Positions 44,005-53,015 of a DNA stretch of 64,000 nucleotides are shown one piece after another. Below the pieces are notes generated by a model that did no database searches, had not been told where the DNA came from, and saw nothing but the letters and a program-made list of their open reading frames with translations. Every line of letters starts with the position of its first letter. Position 1 is the first letter of the stretch. The DNA is from a bacterium (GTDB taxonomy: Bacteria; Bacteroidota; Bacteroidia; Flavobacteriales; Schleiferiaceae): assembly GCA_016125155.1 (NCBI GenBank), contig WGMI01000003.1, positions 124,001 to 188,000 on the forward strand, read 5' to 3'. The position numbers and the translations under genes were made by a program.

Positions 44005-45534
44005 TTGACCGAGGCGCAATCGGTACCATTGAGTTGTTTTTTTTTGCGCCCCGAGGATTATGTTGATATGAAAGAGGCCATGCAGGAGGCCTATCCGCAG
44101 ATGTCTGGAGCCATTTGGCAAGAGCGTCATCTGCGTACCCTGAACGAGCAGTTCCCAGAAGGTCAGATCGGAGTTCGGGTCAACGGAGAACTGGCAGGTT
44201 GTGCCTTGTCCATCATTGTTGACTATACCGCGTTTGACGAAAAGCACACCTATCGTGAGATCACGGGCGACTTTACCTTCCGAACCCACACACCTTCAGG
44301 AAACAAGCTCTACGGAATTGACATTTTTTTTCGACCTAAATACCGGGGACTGCGGTTGGGCAGGCGGTTGTATGATTACCGAAAAGAGCTGGCAGAAAAG
44401 CTGAATTTGCGCGGTATTGTCTTTGGGGGCCGCATCCCCAATTACCACCAATACGCCGAGGAAATGAGCCCGAGAGAATACATCGATGCCGTGCGCCGCA
44501 AAGAGATTCACGATCCGGTGCTCGATTTTCAGCTTTCGAACGACTTCCATCCAGCCAAGGTCATCAAAGGTTATTTGGAAGGTGATAAGGAGTCTCAGGA
44601 ATACGCCGTTTTGCTCGAATGGGACAATGTGTACTACGAGCGACAAGAGGCGCGTACGGCGCTGAAAAAGTCTGTGGTGCGCTTGGGGTTGGTGCAGTGG
44701 CAAATGCGGTTGTATCGCGACCTCGACGAACTGATGCAGCAAGTCGAGTTCTTTGTCGATGCCGTTTCGGGCTATCGGGCCGATTTTGCGCTGTTTCCCG
44801 AATTCTTCAACGCACCCTTGATGTCCGAATTCAACCATTTGTCCGAATCGGAGGCCATTCGGATGCTGGCTGGGCATACGGACGAAATCGCCCGGCGCTT
44901 TGCAGAGCTGGCCATCTCCTACAACATCAACATCATTACGGGCAGTATGCCCGAACTCGTCGAAGGAACCTTGTTCAAAGTGGGCTATTTGTGCCGCCGA
45001 GATGGAGGGGTAGAGCGGTTTGTCAAACTCCACGTCACCCCAGACGAAGCCCGTGTTTGGGGGTTGCAAGGAGGCAGCGGACTCAAAGCCTTCGATACAG
45101 ATTGCGGCCGCATTGGCATTTTGATTTGCTACGATGTGGAATTCCCCGAGCTCAGCCGCCTGCTGGCCCAGGATGGCATCGACATTTTATTTGTCCCCTT
45201 TTTGACCGATACCCAAAACGGATATTCGCGGGTGCGCCACTGTGCCCAGGCAAGGGCCATTGAAAATGAGTGTTATGTAGCCATTGCCGGAAGCGTAGGC
45301 AACCTGCCCAAGGTGCACAATATGGACATACAATACGCTCAGTCGGTGGTTTTTACCCCTTGCGACTTTTCGTTTCCCACCAACGGCATTAAGGCAGAAG
45401 CCACGCCGAACACTGAAATGATCCTCATTGCAGACGTCGACATCGATTTGTTGCGCGAGCTCAATCAGTTAGGGAGCGTTCGCAATTTAAAAGACCGACG
45501 AACCGACCTGTATCAGGTGGTGAGAAAAGACTGA
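44005..45534 (+). CDS. GNAT acetyltransferase fused to a carbon-nitrogen hydrolase (nitrilase family)
   Basis: A 509-residue two-domain protein. The N-terminal GNAT domain (about 1-215) has LYGIDIFFRPKYRGLRLGRRLYDYRKEL, an acetyl-CoA binding helix. The C-terminal nitrilase domain (about 225-509) has an intact catalytic triad: Glu266 in LFPEFFNAP, Lys341 in RFVKLHVTP and Cys375 in ILICYDVEFPE. This fusion is known across bacteria but the substrate is unknown. The start is uncertain. The TTG at 44005 gives the whole frame, but an ATG at 43992 in another frame encodes a more family-like start (TIELFF) and would join this frame by a one-base shift in the T9 run. Confidence 0.85.
   Translation: MTEAQSVPLSCFFLRPEDYVDMKEAMQEAYPQMSGAIWQERHLRTLNEQFPEGQIGVRVNGELAGCALSIIVDYTAFDEKHTYREITGDFTFRTHTPSGNKLYGIDIFFRPKYRGLRLGRRLYDYRKELAEKLNLRGIVFGGRIPNYHQYAEEMSPREYIDAVRRKEIHDPVLDFQLSNDFHPAKVIKGYLEGDKESQEYAVLLEWDNVYYERQEARTALKKSVVRLGLVQWQMRLYRDLDELMQQVEFFVDAVSGYRADFALFPEFFNAPLMSEFNHLSESEAIRMLAGHTDEIARRFAELAISYNINIITGSMPELVEGTLFKVGYLCRRDGGVERFVKLHVTPDEARVWGLQGGSGLKAFDTDCGRIGILICYDVEFPELSRLLAQDGIDILFVPFLTDTQNGYSRVRHCAQARAIENECYVAIAGSVGNLPKVHNMDIQYAQSVVFTPCDFSFPTNGIKAEATPNTEMILIADVDIDLLRELNQLGSVRNLKDRRTDLYQVVRKD
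44037..44045 (+). repeat. T9 homopolymer in the 5' coding region of the GNAT-nitrilase gene
   Basis: Nine consecutive T. Reading from the ATG at 43992 gives a 24-codon frame ending at TGA 44064-44066. Removing one T would join it to the long frame as TIELFFLRPEDY. This could reflect sequencing error, slippage, or simply an unused ATG. Confidence 0.7.
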
Positions 45535-45575
45535 AACGGCCTCGGTCGTTCAGAATCAGGGCCGCAGGAAACAGC

Positions 45576-45992
45576 TCAGCAGTATTCCTCGAACGCCTGT
45601 ACGAGGTTTTCCGCAATCATTTGGGCGGGACGTCCTTCGATGTGGTGGCGTTCGATCATGTGCACGAGTTCGCCGTTGCGAAACAGCGCCATCGAAGGAG
45701 ACGAAGGAGGGAAGGGGGCCATCAATTCGCGGGCTTTATTGACCGCTTCTACGTCGTTTCCGGCAAAGGCCGTGACCAACCGAACGGGCTTTTTGGCGGT
45801 TGCCTGGAGCGCCAAGCGAACGGCGGGTCGGGCATTGGCCGCGGCGCATCCGCAGACCGAATTGATCACCACGAGGGTGGTGCCGTCGGGCGCCTTAATG
45901 GCGGTTTCTGCCGAAGAGGCATCTTTTATTTCGTTGAAGCCCAGCGTTGTAAGTTCGCTGCGCATCGGGGCAATCAAATCTTCTGGATACAT
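45576..45992 (-). CDS. BrxA/BrxB-type bacilliredoxin (YphP/YqiW family)
   Basis: A 138-residue thioredoxin-fold protein with the CGC active-site motif in VINSVCGCAAANARPAV (about residues 47-49) and the family start MYPEDLIAPMRSELTTLGF. Relatives reduce bacillithiol-protein mixed disulphides in Firmicutes and occur widely in Bacteroidota. It ends NLVQAFEEYC with an additional C-terminal cysteine. It is a single-gene unit with its own -7 box. Whether bacillithiol is made here cannot be judged from the window. Confidence 0.92.
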   Translation of the reverse strand: MYPEDLIAPMRSELTTLGFNEIKDASSAETAIKAPDGTTLVVINSVCGCAAANARPAVRLALQATAKKPVRLVTAFAGNDVEAVNKARELMAPFPPSSPSMALFRNGELVHMIERHHIEGRPAQMIAENLVQAFEEYC

Positions 45993-46005
45993 GGTCCGTT
46001 TTTTG

Positions 46006-46013
46006 CAAAATTA
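46006..46013 (-). promoter_or_regulatory. Candidate -7 box for the bacilliredoxin gene
   Basis: The plus strand CAAAATTA reads TAATTTTG on the minus strand, an exact TAnnTTTG, 13 bases upstream of the start codon. A properly spaced TTG is not evident. Confidence 0.45.
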
Positions 46014-46069
46014 GACAATCGAAGCAGGGGGTAGAACGTCCGTTCTGCGAATGCCTGCTTTTTCCTGTT

Positions 46070-46255
46070 ATGAAAAACACCACTCGACACTCCTTGGTTC
46101 TGTCTGCGTTCAGCGCCCTGATGCTAAGCGCATTGCTCACAGGTACCGCCTGCAAATCGAAGCCGGTCGCCGAAGACCCCCACGCCAAAATCGACAAGGC
46201 CCACCAAGAGCATATGGATCACAACAAGGAGGAGTACAAGAAGGATCCGCAATAG
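46070..46255 (+). CDS. Small putative lipoprotein
   Basis: A 61-residue protein with an N-terminal hydrophobic signal (LVLSAFSALMLSALLTGTACKSK) and a lipobox-like GTAC, slightly off consensus. The mature part of about 33 residues is rich in Lys, His, Asp and Glu (HAKIDKAHQEHMDHNKEEYKKD). No family recognised. It is divergent from the bacilliredoxin gene and upstream of purF, with 152 bases between it and purF that hold only the purF promoter. Confidence 0.6.
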   Translation: MKNTTRHSLVLSAFSALMLSALLTGTACKSKPVAEDPHAKIDKAHQEHMDHNKEEYKKDPQ

Positions 46256-46363
46256 CCCGAAATCAGGCAAAGCGATGCAATAGGGCCTCGGTCAAGGCAT
46301 CCTGATGGGCGGTCCACAAAAGGCGCTCTTACGGCCCTGCGTAGGTCGTCTATCCGACCTCAT

Positions 46364-46389
46364 TGTGGAAAGGAGCCGCTGTATTTTTG
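46364..46389 (+). promoter_or_regulatory. Promoter of purF
   Basis: TTG (46364-46366), a 15-base spacer, and TATTTTTG (46382-46389), an exact -7 box. The purF start codon follows 18 bases later. No purine riboswitch is seen in the short leader. Confidence 0.55.
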
Positions 46390-46407
46390 CAGGACCAAAC
46401 CCCGCGG

Positions 46408-48309
46408 ATGAGCGATTACTTAACCCACGAATGTGGCATCGCGATGGTGCGGCTCCTCAAGCCGCTCTCGCACTACCTCGACAAATACGGAACCGCGCTC
46501 TACGGCCTCCACAAGATGTACCTCTTGATGGAGAAGCAGCACAACCGAGGTCAGGACGGTGCCGGGTTGGCGAACATCAAATTCGATGTAGAGCCCGGAC
46601 AGCGCTACATCAGCCGCTATCGCTCCGTCGAGAGTCAACCGATTCAGGACATCTTTGGGCGGATTCAACACCGCATCGAGGAGCGGGTCAAAGACCAGCC
46701 CGAAAAGCTCAACGATCCCGCCTGGCTCAAGGCGAATTTGCCCTTTACCGGCGAGCTGTATCTGGGTCATTTGCGCTACGGGACCTACGGGGGCAATTCG
46801 ATCGAAAACTGCCATCCTTTTTTGCGCCAGAACAACTGGATGACGCGCAATCTCGTGCTCGCGGGCAACTTCAACATGACCAACGTCGACTTGCTGTTTC
46901 AGCAGTTGGTCGATTTGGGGCAACACCCCAAGGAAAAGGCCGACACCGTGACGATCCTCGAGCGGATTGGGCACTTTTTAGACGAAGAAAACGAAGACAT
47001 CTACAAAGAGCTCAAGCGCAAGGGTTTGGGCAAGGCTGAGAGCAGTCAGGAAATTGCCCGTAAAATCAACGTAGGCCGCATTTTGCGCAAGTCGGCCAAG
47101 AAGTGGGACGGGGGCTATGCGATGGCGGGTTTGTTCGGGCACGGCGATGCGTTTGTGCTCCGCGATCCTTCGGGGATTCGCCCTGCGTTTTACTACACCG
47201 ACGACGAGGTGGTGGTGGTGGCCTCCGAGCGCCCGGTCATTCAGACGGCGTTTAACGTGCCCTACGATGCTGTGCACGAAATCGAACCCGGTCAGGCCTT
47301 GATTGTCAAAAAGAGCGGCAAAATCAAGCATACGGTCATCAAAGAGCCGCTCGAGCGGACTTCGTGCTCGTTTGAGCGCATTTATTTTTCCCGGGGCAGC
47401 GATGCCGATGTGTACCGGGAGCGGATCGAGTTGGGGCGCCGCTTGGTGCCTTCGGTGCTGAAGACCGTAGAAAACGATCTGGAAAACACAGTGTTCAGCT
47501 TTATTCCGAACACGGCCGAGGTGGCGTTTTACGGAATGGTGAAGGGCATTGAAGATTGGTTAGACCGCTGGAAAGCGGAGCGGATCCGGGCGTTGCCCGC
47601 GGTGGGCAGCGAGGACGAATTGGTGCGAATCTTGGCCCAGCGCCCCCGGGCGGAAAAAGTGGCGTGGAAGGATGTGAAGATGCGGACGTTTATCAGCTCT
47701 GATCAAGGCCGGGACGATTTGGTGAGCCATGTGTACGACATCACCTATGGCTCGGTACGGCCGAACGACCGCTTGGTTGTGATCGACGACAGCATTGTGC
47801 GGGGCACGACCCTGCGCAAGAGCATTTTGCGCATTCTGGCCCGGCTGGAGCCGCGCTCGATTGCGATCGTGTCTTCGGCTCCACAGATTCGCTATCCGGA
47901 TTGCTACGGCATCGATATGGCGCGCATCGGGGATTTGGTGGCCTTTCAGGCAGCCGAGTCGCTCCACCGCGAGCGGGGCACGCGCGATGCGCTGTTTGAC
48001 GCGGTGTATCGGGATGCGAAGCGGGTGGTCGAGGACGAGAGCACGGAGCGGATCAACCATGTGCAGCGCATCTATGCGGACTTTACCGATGCGGAGCTGT
48101 CCCAGCGCATTGCGGAGTTGCTGACGCCCGAGGATTTCCGCCCCAAGCTGGACATTTTGTTTCAAACAGTCGACGATTTGCACGCAGCCTGCCCTCAGCA
48201 TACGGGCGATTGGTATTTTACGGGCAACTATCCGACCCCGGGCGGCACGCGGGTAGCGAACAAGGCGTTTGTGTACTATATGGAAGGCCGGAAAGAGCGG
48301 GCTTATTAA
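46408..48309 (+). CDS. purF: Amidophosphoribosyltransferase, long Bacteroidota form
   Basis: A 633-residue enzyme that makes phosphoribosylamine from PRPP and glutamine, the first step of purine synthesis. The N-terminal nucleophile class II amidotransferase begins MSDYLTHECGIAMVRLL, where the catalytic Cys follows a short propeptide-like stretch. HNRGQDGAGLAN and GHLRYGTYGGNSIENCHPF are glutaminase motifs. The PRPP-binding loop is RLVVIDDSIVRGTTLRKSI. It is about 130 residues longer than E. coli PurF, as in other Bacteroidota. The start is ATG at 46408; an upstream in-frame ATG at 46363 lies before the promoter. Confidence 0.92.
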   Translation: MSDYLTHECGIAMVRLLKPLSHYLDKYGTALYGLHKMYLLMEKQHNRGQDGAGLANIKFDVEPGQRYISRYRSVESQPIQDIFGRIQHRIEERVKDQPEKLNDPAWLKANLPFTGELYLGHLRYGTYGGNSIENCHPFLRQNNWMTRNLVLAGNFNMTNVDLLFQQLVDLGQHPKEKADTVTILERIGHFLDEENEDIYKELKRKGLGKAESSQEIARKINVGRILRKSAKKWDGGYAMAGLFGHGDAFVLRDPSGIRPAFYYTDDEVVVVASERPVIQTAFNVPYDAVHEIEPGQALIVKKSGKIKHTVIKEPLERTSCSFERIYFSRGSDADVYRERIELGRRLVPSVLKTVENDLENTVFSFIPNTAEVAFYGMVKGIEDWLDRWKAERIRALPAVGSEDELVRILAQRPRAEKVAWKDVKMRTFISSDQGRDDLVSHVYDITYGSVRPNDRLVVIDDSIVRGTTLRKSILRILARLEPRSIAIVSSAPQIRYPDCYGIDMARIGDLVAFQAAESLHRERGTRDALFDAVYRDAKRVVEDESTERINHVQRIYADFTDAELSQRIAELLTPEDFRPKLDILFQTVDDLHAACPQHTGDWYFTGNYPTPGGTRVANKAFVYYMEGRKERAY

Positions 48310-48327
48310 TCGCTTAACTGAGATTCG

Positions 48328-48867
48328 ATGAAAATCTACACCCGCACGGGCGATGGGGGAGAAACCGGGTTGTTTGGGGGCAAACGGGTACCGAAGTACG
48401 ATTTGCGGATCGAGGCGTACGGGTCTTTGGATGAATTGAATGCGTGGATGGGGATGATCCGCTCGGCGGGAGGCGATGCCTTGGACCCTGAGTTGCCGGG
48501 CATTCAGTCGGTGTTGTTTACGCTGGGGTCGCATTTGGCAACAGAGGACGCAGGGCTGCGCGAAAAGCTGCCCCCGTTGAGCCCGGAGCCGGAGGCGCGG
48601 TTGGAGGGAGCGATGGACCGGATGGACGAAGAGCTGGAGCCCCTGCGCAACTTTATTTTGCCGAGTGGGGCGCCGTTGGTGGCGCATTGCCATGTAGCGC
48701 GGACGGTGTGCCGCCGTGCGGAGCGAAGGGTTGCGGCCTTGGCGGCGGAGGTGGAGGTAGATGCGCTCATTGTGCGCTACCTGAACCGGCTGTCGGATTA
48801 CCTCTTTGTGCTGTCGCGTAGGGCGGCAAAACAGACCGATTCGACGGAAGAGATTTGGAAACCTTGA
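48328..48867 (+). CDS. PduO-type ATP:cob(I)alamin adenosyltransferase
   Basis: A 179-residue protein with the PduO-family motifs KIYTRTGDGGETGLFGGKRVPK, YGSLDELNAWMG, FILPSGAPLVAHCHVARTVCRRAERRV and YLNRLSDYLFVLSR. It converts cob(I)alamin to adenosylcobalamin. It lies 18 bases after purF and shows no promoter of its own. No other B12 gene is nearby, so a salvage or chaperone role for a B12-dependent mutase is likely. Confidence 0.93.
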   Translation: MKIYTRTGDGGETGLFGGKRVPKYDLRIEAYGSLDELNAWMGMIRSAGGDALDPELPGIQSVLFTLGSHLATEDAGLREKLPPLSPEPEARLEGAMDRMDEELEPLRNFILPSGAPLVAHCHVARTVCRRAERRVAALAAEVEVDALIVRYLNRLSDYLFVLSRRAAKQTDSTEEIWKP

Positions 48868-48890
48868 TTTACAGAGTATTAGGTTTTCGG

Positions 48891-48917
48891 TTGGTCTTGA
48901 TTCGAATCTTACTTTTG
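48891..48917 (+). promoter_or_regulatory. Promoter of the DUF2795 gene
   Basis: TTG (48891-48893), a 16-base spacer, TACTTTTG (48910-48917), an exact -7 box. The ATG follows 23 bases later. Confidence 0.6.
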
Positions 48918-48940
48918 CGAAAATCTGAAACCGCCTGCCC

Positions 48941-49165
48941 ATGTACTGGACTTTGGAACTTGCTTCCTATTTGAGTGATGCCCCCTGGCCGGCCACCAGA
49001 GACGAATTGGTCGACTATGCCATCCGCACCGGAGCTCCGCTCGAAGTGGTGGAGAACCTACAGGCCATTGAAGACGACGATGGAGAGGCCTACGAGTCGA
49101 TTGAAGAAATTTGGCCGGACTATCCGAGCGAGGAGGACTTTCTCTGGAACGAGGACGAGTATTAA
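48941..49165 (+). CDS. DUF2795 domain protein
   Basis: A 74-residue acidic protein. ELASYLSDAPWPATRDELVDYAIRTGAPLEVVENLQAI is the DUF2795 pattern (short helical domain). The C-terminus is very acidic (EDDDGEAYESIEEIWPDYPSEEDFLW). Function is unknown; proteins of this type are abundant and small in Bacteroidota. It forms its own transcription unit with a clear promoter and terminator. Confidence 0.85.
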   Translation: MYWTLELASYLSDAPWPATRDELVDYAIRTGAPLEVVENLQAIEDDDGEAYESIEEIWPDYPSEEDFLWNEDEY

Positions 49166-49184
49166 TCCACACGGCTAGATCCTC

Positions 49185-49209
49185 ATCCCGCTTCGGCGGG
49201 ATTTCTTGT
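49185..49209 (+). terminator. Rho-independent terminator of the DUF2795 gene
   Basis: ATCCCGC (49185-49191), TTCG loop, GCGGGAT (49196-49202), then TTCTTGTT. A seven-base perfect stem with a UUCG tetraloop. The rest of the gap to 49396 shows no gene, only a short TAGAC-GCT-GTCTA palindrome (49311-49323). Confidence 0.8.
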
Positions 49210-49396
49210 TAAAGGGGGATATGGCGATGTGTTGCAGGGCTTCTGGGACGGGTTTGGGCGTATGGGGGATCGGAATGGGAACGTTGATAGAGATACGACA
49301 ATGACACGGTTAGACGCTGTCTATCGCTTGTGTTTTTCGGAAATTCAATAATCTACCCATCATCACTCGGCAAGAACCGAAGCGACTGGGGAATCT

Positions 49397-49837
49397 TCAC
49401 CCCACCCCCTTTAACGGAAGCAGAACCCCCTTGTTTCGCACGATTTCGGCATAGTTCCACTGCAGGTTCCACGCCTTGTCGAGCCAGCGGGCGGTTTGAA
49501 CGGGATCGAGAATCGAATCGGGTTGAAGAAAAACCGAGGCGTCTTTAAAACGGCCGTTGCCCGGAATCAAGTCGGGCTCATCAAAGCTCTTCCCGCTCCA
49601 AAACATCCACCGCAGTCCGGCTTTTTGGAGACTAAAACCCGTCAAAGGATTCTTTCCATCGAACCACACTGGATGCCTGTGCCAGATTTTGGCGGTGGAA
49701 TTCAGTAGATGGCCAAATAGGATTCGGCTTAGTTCAAGCGCTTTGGGTTGCCATTCAGGAGACAAGCCCTCGATATAGGCATGAATCTCGGCATGAGCGT
49801 CTGGCGGCAGTGCTTCAGTGGAGGAACAAGCACTCAT
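49397..49837 (-). CDS. DUF1801 domain protein
   Basis: A 146-residue protein whose start (HAEIHAYIEGLSPEWQPKALELSRIL) and core (AKIWHRHPVWFDGKNPLTGFSLQKAGLRWMFWSGKSFDEPDL) match the DUF1801/YdhG-like alpha-beta fold. The function of this family is unknown. The ATG at 49837 overlaps the glmS stop as ATGA, so it is translated from the glmS mRNA; the frame further upstream is inside glmS. Confidence 0.78.
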   Translation of the reverse strand: MSACSSTEALPPDAHAEIHAYIEGLSPEWQPKALELSRILFGHLLNSTAKIWHRHPVWFDGKNPLTGFSLQKAGLRWMFWSGKSFDEPDLIPGNGRFKDASVFLQPDSILDPVQTARWLDKAWNLQWNYAEIVRNKGVLLPLKGVG

Positions 49838-51678
49838 TCCACCGTCACACTCTTCGCCAAATTCCGGGGCTGGTCGACGTTGCAACCGCGCATCACCGCG
49901 ATGTGGTAGGCGAGGAGCTGGAGCGGAATGGTGGTCAACAAAGGTGTAAACACATCCAGGGTGTCTTCGACCTCGATGACGTGCTCGGCCAGTTTGCGGA
50001 TTTCGGTATCGCCCTTGTTGACAATACAAATCACCCGCCCATTGCGCGCCTTGACCTCTTGGACATTGCTGACAATCTTCTCGTAGTGCGTATTGAGCGG
50101 GGCGATGACCACCACCGGCATATTCTCGTCGATGAGCGCAATAGGACCGTGCTTCATCTCAGCAGCGGGATACCCTTCGGCATGGATGTAGCTAATCTCC
50201 TTGAGTTTGAGGGCACCCTCCAACGCCACGGGGAAGTTGTAGCTCCTGCCGAGGTACAAAAAGTGTTGGGCGTCTTTGAACTTTCGCGAAATCTCGAGCA
50301 CTTGGGCGTCGCTTTCGAGCATCTTTTCAATCTTGGCCGGAATCGCATCCAACTCCTGGAGCAAGCGGTGGTAGTCCGACTCCTTGATGGCCCCGCGGTC
50401 GTGGGCAATGCGGAGCGCAATCAGACTGAGCACGGCCACCTGGGCGGTAAACGCCTTGGTGCTTGCCACCCCAATTTCCGGTCCGGCGTGGGTATAGGCC
50501 CCTGCATGCGTCTCGCGGGCAATCGAAGAACCCACTACATTGCAGATCCCAAAAATGGTTGCCCCCTTGCTCTTGGCCAACTTGATTGCCGCAAGGGTAT
50601 CGGCCGTTTCGCCCGACTGCGAAATCGCAATCACTACGTCTTTTTCACTGATGATCGGGTTGCGGTAGCGGAATTCTGAAGCGTATTCCACCTCGACCGG
50701 AATGCGCGCCAACTCCTCAAAGATGTATTCGGCCACCAAACCCGCATGCCAGCTCGTGCCACAGCCGACAATAATGATGCGCTCGGCCTTATTGAACTTC
50801 TCGATGTACTCATTGACCCCCCCCATTTTCACCAATCCCTTATCGGGCTGCAAACGACCGCGGAGCGAGTCGCGAATCGAACGGGGTTGCTCGTAGATCT
50901 CCTTGAGCATAAAGTGCTCGTAGCCTCCCTTTTCAATCGACTCCAAATCCATCTGGAGCTTCTGGATGTACGGGTCGACCATGCGGTTTGACGCAATCGA
51001 GCGGATTTCGAGGCTGCGTCCCGGCTGCACCACCGCCATCTCCTCTTCCTCGAGATAAACGACGTTCTTGGTAAACTCCAAAAACGGGGTGGCATCGGAA
51101 GCGATAAAATATTCGCCCTCTCCAATGCCGATCACCAACGGGCTACCCTTTTTGGCCACCACGATCCGATCGGGCTGCTCCCGGTCAATCACACAAATCG
51201 CATAGGCCCCAATCACCTGGTTCAGCGCTATCCGCACCGCCTGATCCAAGGGCAACGACTCTTCTTTCATGATGTCCTCGATCAGATTGACCAAGACCTC
51301 GGTATCGGTTTCGCTTTTAAAGGAAAAACCCCGGTCAATCAAGGCTTCTTTGAGCGCGCTGAAGTTCTCGATAATACCATTGTGAATCAAAGCCAAACGA
51401 CCGCTCTGACTCAGGTGCGGGTGGCTGTTGACATCGTTGGGTATGCCGTGGGTGGCCCATCGCGTGTGCCCGATGGCCAGCGCAGCCCCAATATCGCTCT
51501 GGGTCGCCAGCGCATCCAGTTCGGCCACCTTGCCCTTGCGCTTGTAGAGTTTGAACGCCCCTGCATCGAGCAGGGCAATACCCGCGCTGTCGTAGCCGCG
51601 GTATTCCAGCCTCTTCAGGCCGTTGATCACAATGGGATAAGCCTGTTTGCTACCGATGTAGCCGACGATACCGCACAT
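49834..51678 (-). CDS. glmS: Glutamine--fructose-6-phosphate aminotransferase (isomerizing)
   Basis: A 614-residue enzyme that makes glucosamine 6-phosphate for peptidoglycan and lipid A. The N-terminal glutaminase begins MCGIVGYIGSKQAYPIVINGLKRLEYRGYDSAGI with Cys2 as nucleophile, and GHTRWATHG is present. Two SIS sugar-isomerase domains follow, including CGTSWHAGLVAEY and AISQSGETADTLAAIKLAK, and the C-terminus ends DQPRNLAKSVTVE as expected. Full length. It follows the DUF4270 gene by 12 bases. No glmS ribozyme is seen. Confidence 0.97.
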   Translation of the reverse strand: MCGIVGYIGSKQAYPIVINGLKRLEYRGYDSAGIALLDAGAFKLYKRKGKVAELDALATQSDIGAALAIGHTRWATHGIPNDVNSHPHLSQSGRLALIHNGIIENFSALKEALIDRGFSFKSETDTEVLVNLIEDIMKEESLPLDQAVRIALNQVIGAYAICVIDREQPDRIVVAKKGSPLVIGIGEGEYFIASDATPFLEFTKNVVYLEEEEMAVVQPGRSLEIRSIASNRMVDPYIQKLQMDLESIEKGGYEHFMLKEIYEQPRSIRDSLRGRLQPDKGLVKMGGVNEYIEKFNKAERIIIVGCGTSWHAGLVAEYIFEELARIPVEVEYASEFRYRNPIISEKDVVIAISQSGETADTLAAIKLAKSKGATIFGICNVVGSSIARETHAGAYTHAGPEIGVASTKAFTAQVAVLSLIALRIAHDRGAIKESDYHRLLQELDAIPAKIEKMLESDAQVLEISRKFKDAQHFLYLGRSYNFPVALEGALKLKEISYIHAEGYPAAEMKHGPIALIDENMPVVVIAPLNTHYEKIVSNVQEVKARNGRVICIVNKGDTEIRKLAEHVIEVEDTLDVFTPLLTTIPLQLLAYHIAVMRGCNVDQPRNLAKSVTVE

Positions 51679-51690
51679 AGCTCGGAAATT

Positions 51691-52995
51691 TTAAGGCGAC
51701 TGGCTGACGTACAAATCGAGCGTTAAGGGATTTCCGGGGTGTCGGTTTCCATTCAGCACTACCCGGTTCATCGAGGAGGCTCCGCTGCCGCTCACCAGAA
51801 ACACCCGCGTTTTCCCACCACGCTCATACAACGTCTCAAAAATATGTCGGGTAATGTTAAAGGAATATTTCTTCTGTCGGTAGTCATCCTTGATGACCTC
51901 CTCGGAAAACCGGACCGAAGTATAGTCCTTGATCAACACTTTTCCCGAATCGTTCTGTTCCAGGATGAGCATAAACCGAGGCACTTCAAACCCCGCATCG
52001 CTGCCAATCTCGATGGTCAGGTTCAGCTCCGCCTTGTTGATCAGGTAATTGGAGTCGATGATTTCGGGCAGGGTCGGGAACTCCAAGGCCGTGATGCACC
52101 CCCCCATGGCTTGAACGAAGGTGTATTCGGACCCCAAAACCGTATCCGGAGCCTCGGGATCAAACGCCGCCAGGGCATAGTCGTGTTCAAAGTGGTTGGC
52201 CCCCTCGGTGCTTGCATCGGTGCGCAAATCGAACGTGCCCGTATCGGTATCGTTGCGATAGAACAGCTGTATCCGACTGATCCCCGAGCTGATGTCGAAT
52301 TGGAACATGGATCCGTCTTCGCCCCCCGAACGGACCACAATCCCGTTGAAATAGCGAATAAAGGCGTCGTTGTTCGCAAAGTCGGCGCTGTTGCCCGCGG
52401 AGGCGTCGATGATGGTCTGTTGCAGATAATTGACATCGAGTGGAATGACCAAACGCGGACTCAGGGTATCGCCTCCTTCCACAAAAGCCCTGCGCGGCTG
52501 GAATTCGGTGTAACTGTCCTGTCCGATCAGGTCGCCAATCGCCCAGTTTCGATTGGAATAATAGCCCTCGGTGGCGTCGGGATCGAGGTATTCGTCGAGC
52601 CGATAGACCGAAAAGCTCATGGGTTTGTTGGTGTCTCCGTAGGCACCCTGATAGCGCAATACCAAGCGAGCCGAGTCGAGGATGGGATTGGTACCGAAGT
52701 TGGGCTGAGCCGCCTGGAGCAGCACCTGGGTCACAAAATAGGACGAATGGAATCCGGTCAGAGGATCTTGGTACGAACCGGCGATACCATAGGTGGGATT
52801 CCGGGAAAGAACACTGTCGTCCTCCACGGTGTAGGCCACCACGGGAAACTTCAACAAGACCCCGACCCCCGCCTTTTCTTCGTCGAGCAAGTCGAGGCCG
52901 AGCAATCCGCCGTCTTTTTCACAACTCCACAGCACGGACAAGGTCAGGGCCATGGAAATTCCGGCCCAAAGCCGAGGCTTCAACAAAAAATTCAT
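51691..52995 (-). CDS. DUF4270 family lipoprotein
   Basis: A 434-residue lipoprotein (lipobox in LSVLWSCEKDGG) with a beta-rich body (TNPILDSARLVLRYQGAYGDTNKPMSFSVYRL, then RRAFVEGGDTLSPRLVIPLD, then NKAELNLTIEIGSD) and the C-terminal stretch VVLNGNRHPGNPLTLDLYVSQ. These blocks fit DUF4270, a Bacteroidota outer-membrane-associated family of unknown function. Its place between glycogen synthase and glmS is typical of flavobacteria. It starts at ATG 52995 and is probably co-transcribed with glmS. Confidence 0.85.
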   Translation of the reverse strand: MNFLLKPRLWAGISMALTLSVLWSCEKDGGLLGLDLLDEEKAGVGVLLKFPVVAYTVEDDSVLSRNPTYGIAGSYQDPLTGFHSSYFVTQVLLQAAQPNFGTNPILDSARLVLRYQGAYGDTNKPMSFSVYRLDEYLDPDATEGYYSNRNWAIGDLIGQDSYTEFQPRRAFVEGGDTLSPRLVIPLDVNYLQQTIIDASAGNSADFANNDAFIRYFNGIVVRSGGEDGSMFQFDISSGISRIQLFYRNDTDTGTFDLRTDASTEGANHFEHDYALAAFDPEAPDTVLGSEYTFVQAMGGCITALEFPTLPEIIDSNYLINKAELNLTIEIGSDAGFEVPRFMLILEQNDSGKVLIKDYTSVRFSEEVIKDDYRQKKYSFNITRHIFETLYERGGKTRVFLVSGSGASSMNRVVLNGNRHPGNPLTLDLYVSQSP

Positions 52996-53015
52996 AGAGT
53001 TCTATCGATGCGTTC

